Positions 1-8,344 of a DNA stretch of 64,000 nt are shown piece after piece; position 1 is the first letter of the stretch; every line of letters starts with the position of its first letter. Position numbers and translations under genes: made by a program. The stretch comes from Novosphingobium fuchskuhlense (GTDB taxonomy: Bacteria; Pseudomonadota; Alphaproteobacteria; Sphingomonadales; Sphingomonadaceae). The notes under the pieces were generated by a model. That model did not search any database, was not told the DNA's origin, and saw nothing but the letters and a program-made list of their open reading frames with translations. Location of the stretch: contig NZ_KQ954244.1 of the NCBI RefSeq assembly GCF_001519075.1, forward strand, positions 1,781,090-1,845,089, given 5' to 3'.

Positions 1-1509
1 GTGTTCGATAGTCTGTCAGACCGGCTTGGAGGCGTTTTCGACCGCCTGCGCGGCCGCGGCGCGCTGCGCGAGGAAGACGTCACCGCCGCCATGCGCGAAG
101 TGCGCATCGCGCTGCTCGAAGCCGATGTCGCGCTTCCGGTTGTTCGCCGTTTCATTGATAAGGTGACCGAGGAGGCCACCGGCCAGCAGGTCCTGAAGTC
201 GGTCACGCCCGGCCAGCAGGTCGTCAAGATCGTCAACGACGCGCTGGTCGAGATGCTGGGCTCGGAAACCGCCGGTCTCGATCTCGCCGCGACGCCGCCG
301 GTCGTCATCATGATGGTCGGCCTGCAGGGGTCGGGCAAGACGACGACAACCGCCAAGATCGGCAAGCTGCTCAAGGAAAAGCAGGGCAAGAAGGTCCTGA
401 TGGCCTCGCTCGACGTCAATCGTCCGGCGGCGCAGGAGCAGCTCGCGGTGCTGGGCGAGCAGGCCGGTGTCGCCACGCTGCCGATCGTCCCTGGCCAGAG
501 CCCTGTCGATATCGCCCGCCGCGCGATCAATGCCGCCAAGCTGCAGGCGGTCGATGTGCTGATGCTCGATACCGCGGGCCGCCTCCACGTCGATCAGGCG
601 CTGATGGACGAGATGAAGGCCGTCGCCGAAGTCTCGGCCCCGCGTGAAACCCTTCTGGTCGTCGATTCGCTGACCGGTCAGGACGCGGTGAACGTCGCGC
701 AGAACTTCGCGGGCGAGGTTGATCTCACCGGCGTCGTGCTCACCCGCATGGACGGCGATGCGCGCGGCGGTGCGGCGCTTTCGATGCGCGCCGTCACCGG
801 CAAGCCGATCAAGTTTGCCGCCACCGGTGAAAAGCTCGACGCGATCGAGCCGTTCAATCCGGAGCGGGTCGCCGGTCGCATCCTCGGCATGGGCGATATC
901 GTTTCCATCGTCGAGAAGGCGGCCGCCACGGTCAAGGCCGACGAGGCCGAGAAGCTCGCGCAGCGTATGGCCAAGGGCCAGTTCGACATGAACGACCTGC
1001 GCACCCAGCTGCAGCAGATGCAGCGCATGGGCGGGCTCGGCGTGCTGGCAGGCCTCATGCCGGGCATGAAGAAGGCCAAGCAGGCGATGGCCAATTCGGG
1101 CATGGACGACCGCGTGCTGCTCCACATGGACGCGATCATCGGCTCGATGACCCCCAAGGAGCGCGAGCGCCCCGAACTCCTCAACGCCAAGCGCAAGATT
1201 CGCGTCGCGAAGGGCTCCGGCACGCAGGTGCAGGACGTCAACAAGCTCATCAAGATGCACATGGAAATGGCGAAAGCCATGAAGCAGATCCGCAAGATGG
1301 GCGGGCTCAAGGGCCTCGCTGCCATGTTCGGTGGCGGTGGGATGGGCGGTCTTGGCGGTGGTGGTGATGCCGGCCCCGGCCCCGGCCAGCTTCCCGGCGG
1401 CGGCATGGGTGCAGGGATGGGCGGCATGCCCGGAGGCCTTGGTGGTCTGCCCGGCCTTGGCGGCGGCAACATGCCGGCCAACCTCGGCGATCTGCTCAAG
1501 AAAAGATGA
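1..1509 (+). CDS. ffh: Signal recognition particle protein Ffh (SRP54)
   Basis: GTPase subunit of the signal recognition particle; binds 4.5S RNA and hydrophobic signal sequences on ribosomes and docks with FtsY at the inner membrane. The 502-residue product shows the N-terminal four-helix bundle, the P-loop GLQGSGKT (residues 107-114), DTAGR (190-194), TRMDGD (from 248) and a methionine-rich M domain (about 325-430). The last 60 residues are an unusually long Gly/Met/Pro-rich low-complexity tail ending in LLKKR. The GTG at the first base of the window opens the expected MFDSLSDRL N-terminus, so the gene looks complete although its upstream region is outside the window. It is followed by rpsP, the usual alphaproteobacterial order. 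Confidence 0.97.
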   Translation: MFDSLSDRLGGVFDRLRGRGALREEDVTAAMREVRIALLEADVALPVVRRFIDKVTEEATGQQVLKSVTPGQQVVKIVNDALVEMLGSETAGLDLAATPPVVIMMVGLQGSGKTTTTAKIGKLLKEKQGKKVLMASLDVNRPAAQEQLAVLGEQAGVATLPIVPGQSPVDIARRAINAAKLQAVDVLMLDTAGRLHVDQALMDEMKAVAEVSAPRETLLVVDSLTGQDAVNVAQNFAGEVDLTGVVLTRMDGDARGGAALSMRAVTGKPIKFAATGEKLDAIEPFNPERVAGRILGMGDIVSIVEKAAATVKADEAEKLAQRMAKGQFDMNDLRTQLQQMQRMGGLGVLAGLMPGMKKAKQAMANSGMDDRVLLHMDAIIGSMTPKERERPELLNAKRKIRVAKGSGTQVQDVNKLIKMHMEMAKAMKQIRKMGGLKGLAAMFGGGGMGGLGGGGDAGPGPGQLPGGGMGAGMGGMPGGLGGLPGLGGGNMPANLGDLLKKR

Positions 1510-1556
1510 TTTCGGTTTCAGTTCAAGTTTCAGTTTCACTCGGAAAGGTTTGAAGT

Positions 1557-2033
1557 ATGTCGGTTTCCCTTCGTCTCTCGCGCGGTGGCTCGAAGAAGCG
1601 CCCCTACTACAAGGTCGTGGTCGCCAACAGCCGCTCGCCCCGCGATGGCGCCTACCTCGAGCAGGTCGGCACCTACAACCCGCTCCTCGCCAAGGATGAC
1701 GCGAACCGCGTTCGCCTCGTCGAGGACCGCGTGCGCTACTGGCTCGGCGTTGGTGCCCAGCCGACCGACCGCGTTGCCCGCATGCTCGACAAGGCTGGCA
1801 TCAAGGAGCGTGCGCCCACCAACAACCCGAACAAGGCCGAGCCCGGCAAGAAGGCCAAGGACCGCGCCGAAGAGCGCGCCGCCAAGCTGGCCGAAGCGGA
1901 AGAAGCACGCCGCGAGGCCGAGGAAGCTGCTGCCGCCGCGGCTGCTGCCCCCGCTGAAGAAGCCCCTGCTGAAGAGGCTCCCGCTGAGGAGGCTCCCGCC
2001 GAGGAAGCCGCTGCCGAGCAGGCCGAAGGCTAA
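1557..2033 (+). CDS. rpsP: 30S ribosomal protein S16 with acidic C-terminal extension
   Basis: Small-subunit assembly protein. The first 80 or so residues are canonical S16 ([20 protein letters not shown] and a YNPL motif follow the family). At 158 residues it is almost twice the usual length: from about residue 85 it becomes charged, then Ala/Glu-rich, with a tandem PAEEA repeat near the end. Start is an ATG preceded by AAGG. The 47 bases between ffh and rpsP hold short TTTCAGTT-like direct repeats but no clear terminator, so co-transcription with ffh is likely. rimM follows after 6 bases. Confidence 0.97.
   Translation: MSVSLRLSRGGSKKRPYYKVVVANSRSPRDGAYLEQVGTYNPLLAKDDANRVRLVEDRVRYWLGVGAQPTDRVARMLDKAGIKERAPTNNPNKAEPGKKAKDRAEERAAKLAEAEEARREAEEAAAAAAAAPAEEAPAEEAPAEEAPAEEAAAEQAEG
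1950..2024 (+). repeat. 15-bp tandem repeat coding PAEEA in rpsP
   Basis: Four in-frame 15-base copies coding P-A-E-E-A at 1950, 1965, 1980 and 1995, plus a degenerate fifth copy (A-A-E-Q-A) at 2010. Synonymous differences separate the copies, so it is not a very recent expansion. Confidence 0.85.
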
Positions 2034-2039
2034 GTCCGC

Positions 2040-2543
2040 ATGAGCGCCCGCCCCGTCACGCTCGCCGCCATCAGCGGTGCGCATGGCGTGGGCGGCGAAG
2101 TGCGCCTGAAGCTGTTCGGTGAAGGGGTTGAAAGCCTCAAGCCCCACCGCGCCTTCAACGAGGGCGCGCTCACGCTCACCAAGCTGCGTGATGACGGCAA
2201 GGGCGGCGCGATTGCCCGCTTTGCCGAGGTGGCGGATCGCACCGCCGCCGAAAAACTGCGCGGCACCGTGCTGACCGTGCCACGCGCAAGCCTGCCGCCC
2301 CTGGCGGAAGGCGAATACTACTACACCGATCTCATCGGCCTCCCCGCCGTCTCGACCGCAGGCGAGGGGCTCGGCACCTGCATCGCTGTCGAGAACTTCG
2401 GCGCAGGCGATGTGCTGGAGATCGAAAGACCAGCCGAGGAAGGCAAGCCGCGCCGGCGCTTCATGGTGCCGATGCGGCCCGAGGCCGTGCCCGAATGGAA
2501 CGGCGAGCGACTGGTGATCGAAGCCGCCTACGCCGCCGACTGA
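2040..2543 (+). CDS. rimM: Ribosome maturation factor RimM
   Basis: 16S rRNA processing protein that acts on the 30S head and binds S19. The 167-residue protein has the N-terminal RimM domain (VTLAAISGAHGVGGEVRLK near residue 6) and a C-terminal PRC-barrel (YYYTDLIGL near 97 onward, ending in ERLVIEAAY). ATG lies 6 bases after the rpsP stop, consistent with translational coupling. In most relatives trmD follows directly; here it does not appear until 7085. Confidence 0.95.
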   Translation: MSARPVTLAAISGAHGVGGEVRLKLFGEGVESLKPHRAFNEGALTLTKLRDDGKGGAIARFAEVADRTAAEKLRGTVLTVPRASLPPLAEGEYYYTDLIGLPAVSTAGEGLGTCIAVENFGAGDVLEIERPAEEGKPRRRFMVPMRPEAVPEWNGERLVIEAAYAAD

Positions 2544-2734
2544 CAGGTTCCCGCGTCGCCGCACGGCGCCTGGGCCTGCGGCAGGGCCGGTGGGCTGATC
2601 AGATCGCGCACCAGCCTGCGCAGATCATTCCACAGACTTGGCATAGGCTGACCGTCCCGCACCAGCGCCTCGTGCGCCTGCAAGGCTGCCTTGTGGGCTT
2701 CCATCCAGCCCCGGCTCCACACTTCATCCATCAT
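2528..2734 (-). CDS. Small hypothetical protein, 68 aa
   Basis: Unrecognised short protein beginning MMDEVWSRGWMEAHKAAL and containing a WNDLRRLVRDLI segment, probably helical. The start is supported by AGGAG seven bases upstream of tandem ATG codons on the minus strand. It is convergent with rimM (16-base 3' overlap) and divergent from the LysR regulator, so it is a plausible target of that regulator, which would share the operator between them. No signal peptide or membrane segment. It could be a chance frame, but the good ribosome site and divergent position argue for a real gene. Confidence 0.45.
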   Translation of the reverse strand: MMDEVWSRGWMEAHKAALQAHEALVRDGQPMPSLWNDLRRLVRDLISPPALPQAQAPCGDAGTCQSAA

Positions 2735-2811
2735 CGCGCGTCTCCTCTGCGTGATGGCGGCATTGTGCCCGCAGGCAGCGCGCCCGGCCAACAAAAGCTC
2801 TGGCATGTTTC

Positions 2812-2826
2812 ATAAGCTGGCCTTAT
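2812..2826. promoter_or_regulatory. LysR-type operator (T-N11-A palindrome)
   Basis: ATAAG-CTGGC-CTTAT, a perfect 5-bp inverted repeat with the T-N11-A geometry typical of LysR-family sites, ending 9 bases before the GTG of the LysR gene and 78 bases before the divergent small ORF. Position suggests autoregulation. Confidence 0.6.
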
Positions 2827-2835
2827 CAATTTGGT

Positions 2836-3771
2836 GTGCCTGATCTGCCGCCGCTCTCCGCTGTCCGCGTGTTCGAAGCCGCCGCGCGGCTCGAAAACTT
2901 CAGCCGTGCGGCGGAGGAACTGGGCATGACGCAGGCCGCCGTCAGCTATCAGGTGCGCCAGTTGGAAGACCGCGTCGGCCGCCCGCTGTTCCTGCGCGAG
3001 AAGGGCCGGGTGCGCCTTTCCGAAGCCGGGCGGCGGCTCGCACCTGCCGTGTCCGCCGCGCTTGCCGATATTGCCGCCGCCTTCGCCCAGCTCAGCGCCG
3101 ATGATAGCGGTGTGCTGGCGATCAGCACGATCCCCTCGTTCGGCGGAACCTGGCTCAGCGCGCGGATCGGGCGCTTTCAGGTCGCCATGCCCGATCTGGC
3201 GCTGCGTCTTGCCACCACCGGGCGCCTCACCGATTTCACGCGCGACGGCATCGATCTGGCGATCCGCTCCGGGGTCGGCCCGTGGCCCGGGCTCGCGGCC
3301 GAATTCCTCATGCGCTACCACGTCACGCCGCTCTGCTCGCCGGCCTTTGTCGAAGCACACGGCATCCGTGAACCCGCGGACCTCTTGCGGGTGCAGCGCC
3401 TAGCGCCCGATGATCCCTGGTGGGCCGGCTGGTTCGCGCTGTGCGGCGTCTCCGTGCCGCCCGCCGCGCCGCGCCCCGGCATCGCGCTCGATAGCCAGAT
3501 GGAGGAAGCCCGCCTCGCCGGCTCGGGTTTCGGGGCGGCGCTGATGACACCGATCTTCTGGCGCGACGAGATCGCCGCCGGCACCCTCGTCCAGCCGTTC
3601 CCGCACGTCTATCTGGCCCCCGTCTCGCTCTGGCTGGTGCGCCCCGAAAGCCGCCACGGCGTGCGCAAGATCAAGCGGTTCCGCGAATGGCTGCTCGCCG
3701 AAATGGCCGCCGAACGCGCGCGGGGGCAGGCGCCGTCAGCCGTCTGGACCGCGCCCGAACAGCTTGGGTAG
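2836..3771 (+). CDS. LysR-family transcriptional regulator (GcvA-like)
   Basis: DNA-binding regulator of the GcvA branch: the N-terminal LPPLSAVRVFEAAARLENFS, the helix-turn-helix with MTQAAVSYQVRQLE (about residues 30-45) and LFLREKGRVRLSEAGRRL are typical. The effector-binding domain spans roughly residues 90-295. 311 residues is normal length. GTG start; a perfect T-N11-A palindrome lies just upstream. It is the first plus-strand gene in the accessory block inserted between rimM and trmD. Its target is not certain; the divergent small ORF, the downstream hydrolases or itself are candidates. Confidence 0.88.
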   Translation: MPDLPPLSAVRVFEAAARLENFSRAAEELGMTQAAVSYQVRQLEDRVGRPLFLREKGRVRLSEAGRRLAPAVSAALADIAAAFAQLSADDSGVLAISTIPSFGGTWLSARIGRFQVAMPDLALRLATTGRLTDFTRDGIDLAIRSGVGPWPGLAAEFLMRYHVTPLCSPAFVEAHGIREPADLLRVQRLAPDDPWWAGWFALCGVSVPPAAPRPGIALDSQMEEARLAGSGFGAALMTPIFWRDEIAAGTLVQPFPHVYLAPVSLWLVRPESRHGVRKIKRFREWLLAEMAAERARGQAPSAVWTAPEQLG

Positions 3772-3804
3772 CCAAGCGCCCGCGCTTGCGGCAAACTGCG
3801 CGCC

Positions 3805-4539
3805 ATGCTCGCCGTCCTGTCCGATATCCACGGCAATCTCCCCGCGCTTGAGGCGGTGGTGGCCGATGCCCGCGCGCGCGGCTGCACCCGGTTCGTCAAT
3901 CTCGGCGATGTGCTCTCCGGCCCGCTCTGGCCGCGCGAGACTGCGGATTTCCTCATGGCGCTGGATTGGCCTACGATCAGTGGCAACCACGATCGCGAAC
4001 TCGTCACCGGCACGCCAGAGACGATGGGCCGTTCCGACGCGCACGCCCTGGCCGAACTCACGGACCACCACCTCGCATGGCTGCGCAGCCTGCCCGCCGA
4101 TCTCGCGCTGAGCGAAGACCTCTATCTGTGCCACGCCAATCCGGCGGACGATATCCACTACCTCATGCACCGCGTCGAGCCCGAGCGCATCCGCGATGCC
4201 CACACCCACGAGATTGCCGAGATGCTGGGCGGCCGGGATCACCCGGCGATCGGTTGCGGCCATTCGCATCTGCCGCGCCACGTGGTGCTGGAGGATGGGC
4301 GGCAGGTGTTCAATCCCGGCTCGGTCGGCCTGCCTGCCTATGCGTGGGACTACCCCCACCTCCACCGCATGGAGGAGGGCTCCACCCGGGCGCGCTATGC
4401 GATCGTTGCTTGGGAAGGGGAGGCACTGACCATCCACCTTCACGGCGTCGCCTACGATCACCTCGCTGCCGCCGCCCGCGCCGAGGCGAACGGCCGGATG
4501 GATTGGGCCATCCCGTTGCGCACCGGGTTCGTCGGCTAG
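3805..4539 (+). CDS. Calcineurin-like metallophosphoesterase (YfcE/MJ0936 type)
   Basis: Predicted cytoplasmic binuclear-metal phosphodiesterase or phosphatase. Metal-binding motifs are complete: D7-x-H9 (SDIHGN), GD35, GN61HD, and GH153SH155. 244 residues with no signal peptide. It begins 33 bases after the LysR gene on the same strand and may be co-transcribed. Substrate cannot be told from sequence; the family includes phosphodiesterases and protein phosphatase-like enzymes. Confidence 0.85.
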   Translation: MLAVLSDIHGNLPALEAVVADARARGCTRFVNLGDVLSGPLWPRETADFLMALDWPTISGNHDRELVTGTPETMGRSDAHALAELTDHHLAWLRSLPADLALSEDLYLCHANPADDIHYLMHRVEPERIRDAHTHEIAEMLGGRDHPAIGCGHSHLPRHVVLEDGRQVFNPGSVGLPAYAWDYPHLHRMEEGSTRARYAIVAWEGEALTIHLHGVAYDHLAAAARAEANGRMDWAIPLRTGFVG

Positions 4540-4604
4540 AAACCGCTTGCCGCGACACACCTCGCTGCGCCACCCTTCACCGTGAAGTACGGGGAGAGCT
4601 GCGC

Positions 4605-6107
4605 ATGAGATTCAAGGCACTGCTGTTGGCGCTTCTGACCGCCGCTCTGCCGCTGCCTGCGCAGGCGCAAGCAGCCGACCCCGCCCCGCTTGATGGCGAA
4701 ATCGGCGCCATCCTGAGCAAGTGGATGGCTGAGAACCACATCCCCGGCATGGTCTTCGGTCTGGTGAAGGATGGCCGCCTCGCCTACGTCAAGGCCGAGG
4801 GGGTGCAGGATATCGCCCTCAAACGCCCCGTCACGCCGGATACCCTGTTCCGCATCGCCTCGATGACCAAGGCGTTCACCGCGATGGCGATCCTCAAGCT
4901 GCGCGATGAAGGTCGCCTCGCGCTCGATGATCCGGCAGACCGCTACGTCCCCGAAATGCGCGGCTGGACCTATCCCACCAGCGACAGCCCGCGCATCACG
5001 ATCCGCGATCTCCTCACCCACAGCGCCGGTTTCGTCACCGACGATCCGTGGGGTGATCGGCAGACGCCCCTCTCGCAAAGCGCCTTCACCGCCTACTTGC
5101 GCGGCGGTGTCCCGTTCACCCGCGCGCCCGAAATGCGCCACGAATATGCCAACCTCGGCTACGCGATTCTCGGCCGCGTGATCGCCAACATCACGAAGGC
5201 CCCCTACCGTACGTTCGTCGAACAGCGCCTGCTAACGCCGCTGGGCATGACCGCCAGCGGTTTCGATGTCCTTGTCCATCCCAAGGACAAGCGGGCGGTG
5301 GGCTATCGCTGGGAAAACGAGGCCTGGGCCGAAGAGCCGACCATGAAGGACGGTGCCTTCAACGCCATGGGCGGCCTCGAGGTGAGCGCCACCGACTACG
5401 CCAAATGGCTCGGCTTCATCACCTCTGCCTGGCCTCCCCGGGATGGTGAGGATGTGGGCCCCGCCAAACGCGCCACCGTCCGGCAGATCATGCGCGGCGC
5501 CAACAACGCCGCCGTGTTCCATCGCTACGCCACCGGCGGCGACAAGCAATGTCCCGGCGCCATCGCCTATGGCATGGGCTGGCGGGTCATCACCGATTGC
5601 GATTACGGCACGGTGCTGGCCCACGGCGGCGGCTACCCGGGTTACGGAAGCCACGTCATGGTCCTTCCCGAATACGGCGCCGCGCTCTTCGCGCTGACCA
5701 ACAAGACCTATGCCGGGCCCAGCCAGCCGGTGTGGGATATCGCCGCGCTCCTCACTGCCAAGGGCGTGCTGGTGAAGCGCACGGAGCCCGTCTCGCAAGA
5801 CCTCGCGAGTTTTTACGCCGCTGCGCAGGCTGTTTGGGCCGCAGGCACAATTGACGCCCTCACTGGCCGCGTTGCGATGAACTTCCCGATGGACCGCACC
5901 GCCGCCAACTGGGCCAAGGTGCTGGCGGAAACCCGGACCAAGTCCGGCACGTGCGACACCGCCGCGCCCATCACAGCCGAGGGCGCGATGAGCGGCACTT
6001 TCACGTGGACATGCGAGAAGGGGAGCATCAAGGGGACAGTCTTGCTGGCTCCGACGAGGCCGATCACCTTGCAATCGCTGGGCTTTGCGTTCGAAGCCAA
6101 GGATTGA
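4605..6107 (+). CDS. Exported serine hydrolase, class C beta-lactamase family
   Basis: 500-residue beta-lactamase/D,D-peptidase-fold hydrolase. A signal peptide is visible (MRFKALLLALLTAALPLPAQAQA), so the protein is periplasmic. The catalytic set is intact: S86-M-T-K89, Y181-A-N183 and H340-G-G. A C-terminal extension of about 120 residues follows the core. The ATG was chosen because GGGGAGAG precedes it and it opens the signal peptide; the frame itself is open much further upstream. Family members are beta-lactamases, esterases or peptidases; no substrate can be assigned. Confidence 0.88.
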   Translation: MRFKALLLALLTAALPLPAQAQAADPAPLDGEIGAILSKWMAENHIPGMVFGLVKDGRLAYVKAEGVQDIALKRPVTPDTLFRIASMTKAFTAMAILKLRDEGRLALDDPADRYVPEMRGWTYPTSDSPRITIRDLLTHSAGFVTDDPWGDRQTPLSQSAFTAYLRGGVPFTRAPEMRHEYANLGYAILGRVIANITKAPYRTFVEQRLLTPLGMTASGFDVLVHPKDKRAVGYRWENEAWAEEPTMKDGAFNAMGGLEVSATDYAKWLGFITSAWPPRDGEDVGPAKRATVRQIMRGANNAAVFHRYATGGDKQCPGAIAYGMGWRVITDCDYGTVLAHGGGYPGYGSHVMVLPEYGAALFALTNKTYAGPSQPVWDIAALLTAKGVLVKRTEPVSQDLASFYAAAQAVWAAGTIDALTGRVAMNFPMDRTAANWAKVLAETRTKSGTCDTAAPITAEGAMSGTFTWTCEKGSIKGTVLLAPTRPITLQSLGFAFEAKD

Positions 6108-6145
6108 CCGTTGCGTTCGATTTGTATATACGCGATGTATATACG
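6104..6145 (+). promoter_or_regulatory. vapBC promoter with duplicated palindromic operator
   Basis: A -35 TTGACC (6104-6109) and -10-like TATACG (6127-6132) with 17-base spacing. Two copies of the self-complementary GTATATAC lie at 6124-6131 and 6137-6144, inside the direct repeat TGTATATACG (6123 and 6136, 13 bp apart). The first overlaps the -10, as expected for an autorepressor binding as a pair of dimers. The -35 overlaps the stop codon of the preceding gene. Confidence 0.7.
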
Positions 6146-6154
6146 GAGATGGCG

Positions 6155-6427
6155 ATGAGCGACGAGTATCACGGCAAAGTGTTCAAGTCCGGCAATTCCG
6201 TCGCCCTGCGACTGCCCAAGGCGCTCGGTTTCGAGGAAGGCACTGAAGTGCGCATGGTCAAGGAGGACCGCATGACCTTCCGTGTCGAACCGGTGGACCA
6301 GCCCAAGCGCAAGATCGACATCAGCGGCTTCTGGGGAAAGGCCCGCGGCCTCACGCTCCCGCCGCGCGAGGATTTCGAGGAACGGCCCAGTACGATTGCG
6401 GCGCGCAAGGCAAAGCCTGAGGCGTGA
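6155..6427 (+). CDS. vapB: VapB-type antitoxin (AbrB/MazE fold)
   Basis: 90-residue antitoxin with an N-terminal SpoVT-AbrB DNA-binding domain (KVFKSGNSVALRLPKALG) and a C-terminal tail (about residues 50-90) expected to wrap the toxin. Start taken at the second in-frame ATG because GGAG sits 6 bases before it; the first ATG at 6149 is too close. The stop overlaps the toxin GTG (GTGA), indicating coupling. It should repress its own promoter through the two GTATATAC palindromes upstream. Confidence 0.85.
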   Translation: MSDEYHGKVFKSGNSVALRLPKALGFEEGTEVRMVKEDRMTFRVEPVDQPKRKIDISGFWGKARGLTLPPREDFEERPSTIAARKAKPEA

Positions 6428-6801
6428 TCCGCTTCCTGATCGATAGCGACTGCGCGGTCTATGCCATGACCGCGCGGTTTGCTGCTCTTGGTGAGCGTCT
6501 GTCGCAGCTCGAGCCGGGAGAGATTGCGATTTCGTCGATCAGTTTTGCCGAAGTGGCTTTGGGAACCATCGCCGGCAAGCCGCCCGAACCGTCTGTTCTG
6601 GAAGCCTTTGTTGCCGTCATCCCGATCCTGCCCTTCGACGAAGCCGCCGCGCGCGAGTACGCTGGGCTGCCCTTCAGGCGCGCGCGCTTCGACCGCCTGC
6701 TCGCCGCCCATGCGCTCAGCATCGGGGCTACGGTGGTGACGAACAACGAGGCGGATTTCGCCGATGTGCCGGGGCTCAGGACCGAGAACTGGACGATTTA
6801 G
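6424..6801 (+). CDS. vapC: VapC-type PIN-domain toxin ribonuclease
   Basis: 125-residue PIN-domain endoribonuclease. The acidic set is present: D7 (LIDSD), E43 (SFAEV), D90 (FDRLLAAHAL) and D111 (TNNEADF). GTG start overlaps the vapB stop by four bases. The AbrB-PIN pairing is typical of VapBC; targets in characterised members are initiator tRNA or rRNA, but nothing here identifies the target. The pair lies inside the block separating rimM from trmD. Confidence 0.88.
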   Translation: MIRFLIDSDCAVYAMTARFAALGERLSQLEPGEIAISSISFAEVALGTIAGKPPEPSVLEAFVAVIPILPFDEAAAREYAGLPFRRARFDRLLAAHALSIGATVVTNNEADFADVPGLRTENWTI

Positions 6802-6812
6802 AGGCTGCCGAT

Positions 6813-7100
6813 TTGGAACTACTGTTCTTCCTTGCAGTGGGCGCGATAGCTGCGGCAATCGCCTTGAGAATGTTTGGCAGACCCTTGCCAGCACTCGGTT
6901 GTGCGCTGCTCGCTGGCGCAAGTGTCGGGCTTGTCCCCGCCGTGGCTGTCGGCATATTTTTCGCTGCATTTTCGCTTGATGAAGCGACAGGTTGGCGCTT
7001 CGTCCAAGTGTTTGGTGGCGTAACCTTGGCGATCTTCGCTCTCCTCTCCCTGACGGGCGGGGCAGTTTCCGTTCTTATCTGGAAATGGCGCAAAAATTGA
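6813..7100 (+). CDS. Small integral membrane protein, unknown
   Basis: 95 residues with three predicted transmembrane segments (about 2-20, 27-50, 62-90) and a basic C-terminus (WKWRKN). TTG start with GAGG 8 bases upstream, 11 bases after vapC. Its 3' end overlaps the trmD start by 16 bases, so translation may be coupled to trmD. Not recognised; could be a chance hydrophobic frame, but spacing and ribosome site favour a gene. Confidence 0.5.
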   Translation: MELLFFLAVGAIAAAIALRMFGRPLPALGCALLAGASVGLVPAVAVGIFFAAFSLDEATGWRFVQVFGGVTLAIFALLSLTGGAVSVLIWKWRKN

Positions 7101-7837
7101 CCTTCCACGCCACCGTCCTCACGCTCTACCCCGAAATGTTCCCCGGCCCCCTCGGCGTCAGCCTTGCGGGCCGCGCCATGGCGGAGGGCAAGTGGGCCAT
7201 CGATATCGTCCAGATCCGCGACTTCGCGGCGGACAAGCACCGCACCGTCGATGATACGCCCGCAGGCGGCGGCGCGGGGATGGTGCTGCGCGTCGATGTG
7301 CTGGCCAAAGCCATCGACCACGCGCGCGAAGGGGGCGCCAGCCGCCCCGTCATCGCGCTCACACCGCGCGGCAAGCCCCTCACGCAGGCCCGCGTGCGCG
7401 AACTGGCAGACGGCCCCGGTGTCATCCTGCTGTGCGGCCGGTTCGAAGGTTTCGACGAACGCATCTTCGAAGGGCGGGCTGTCGAGGAAGTCTCCGTCGG
7501 CGATATCGTGCTTTCCGGAGGCGAACCGGCGGCGCTGATGCTTCTCGATGCTTGCATTCGGCTGCTTCCCGGCGTAATGGGCGCGCCTTCCAGTGGGTCA
7601 GAAGAGTCGTTCGAGAACGGCCTCCTCGAGTACCCGCACTATACCCGACCCCAGGAATGGGAAGGGCGCACGATCCCTGAAGTGCTGCGATCGGGGGATC
7701 ATGCGAAAATCGCTTCATGGCGGAAACGCCGGTCTGAAGACGATACCCGGTCACGCAGGCCGGACCTTTGGGAGCGCCACACCGGTGCTCGGGTCCAGTC
7801 TGCCTCTGGCGCGCAGCGTGAAGTGCAGGACGATTAA
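7085..7837 (+). CDS. trmD: tRNA (guanine-N1)-methyltransferase TrmD
   Basis: SAM-dependent enzyme making m1G37 in tRNAs, preventing frameshifts. 250 residues; the SPOUT knot is clear: LCGRFEG (from 116), [12 protein letters not shown] (about 138-149), RLLPGVMG and LEYPHYTRP. Aligned by eye, the residue matching H. influenzae Asp169 is Glu (ESF), which I believe is common in alphaproteobacteria, so it is probably not a defect. The ATG opening [19 protein letters not shown] gives normal length. rplS follows after 3 bases. Confidence 0.96.
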   Translation: MAQKLTFHATVLTLYPEMFPGPLGVSLAGRAMAEGKWAIDIVQIRDFAADKHRTVDDTPAGGGAGMVLRVDVLAKAIDHAREGGASRPVIALTPRGKPLTQARVRELADGPGVILLCGRFEGFDERIFEGRAVEEVSVGDIVLSGGEPAALMLLDACIRLLPGVMGAPSSGSEESFENGLLEYPHYTRPQEWEGRTIPEVLRSGDHAKIASWRKRRSEDDTRSRRPDLWERHTGARVQSASGAQREVQDD

Positions 7838-7840
7838 GTC

Positions 7841-8221
7841 ATGAACATCATTCAGCAGCTCGAAGCTGAAGCCATCGCCGAATTCAAGGCGAAGAAGACC
7901 ATCCCCGATTTCCGCGCCGGCGACACGCTACGCGTGGGCGTGCGCGTCGTCGAAGGTGAGCGCACCCGCGTCCAGGCCTACGAAGGCGTGTGCATTGCAC
8001 GCTCGAACCGCGGCCTCGGCTCGAACTTCACCGTTCGCAAGATCTCGTTCGGCGAAGGCGTGGAGCGCGTGTTCCCGCTCTACTCGCCCAACATCGACAG
8101 CATCACCGTGGTCCGCCGCGGCGTGGTGCGTCGTGCCAAGCTCTATTACCTGCGTGGCCGCACCGGCAAGTCGGCGCGTATTGCCGAGCGCAAGACGATT
8201 AAAACCACTGCGGAAAGCTGA
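7841..8221 (+). CDS. rplS: 50S ribosomal protein L19
   Basis: Large-subunit protein at the subunit interface. 126 residues with the typical core [19 protein letters not shown] and [11 protein letters not shown], and the [16 protein letters not shown]-terminus. Last gene of the rpsP-rimM-trmD-rplS set, followed 50 bases later by a strong terminator. Confidence 0.97.
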   Translation: MNIIQQLEAEAIAEFKAKKTIPDFRAGDTLRVGVRVVEGERTRVQAYEGVCIARSNRGLGSNFTVRKISFGEGVERVFPLYSPNIDSITVVRRGVVRRAKLYYLRGRTGKSARIAERKTIKTTAES

Positions 8222-8270
8222 CCGGGGCGGGCTGACATAGCCCACCGCCTGGGGCACCGCAGCGTGCTTC

Positions 8271-8308
8271 AAGAGGCGCCCCGGCAGAACCGCCGGGGCG
8301 CCTCTTTT
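8271..8308 (+). terminator. Rho-independent terminator after rplS
   Basis: Perfect 15-bp stem (8271-8285 with 8292-8306), six-base loop AGAACC, followed by a T-rich end. Closes the ribosomal block. Confidence 0.85.
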
Positions 8309-8344
8309 CGTTTCGCCATACCTCCCGCAAGGACCATCGCACCC

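Noticed and set aside
7085..7837. TrmD with Glu where H. influenzae has catalytic Asp169
   Set aside because: Believed to be common in alphaproteobacterial TrmD and the rest of the active site is intact, so not reported as a defect.
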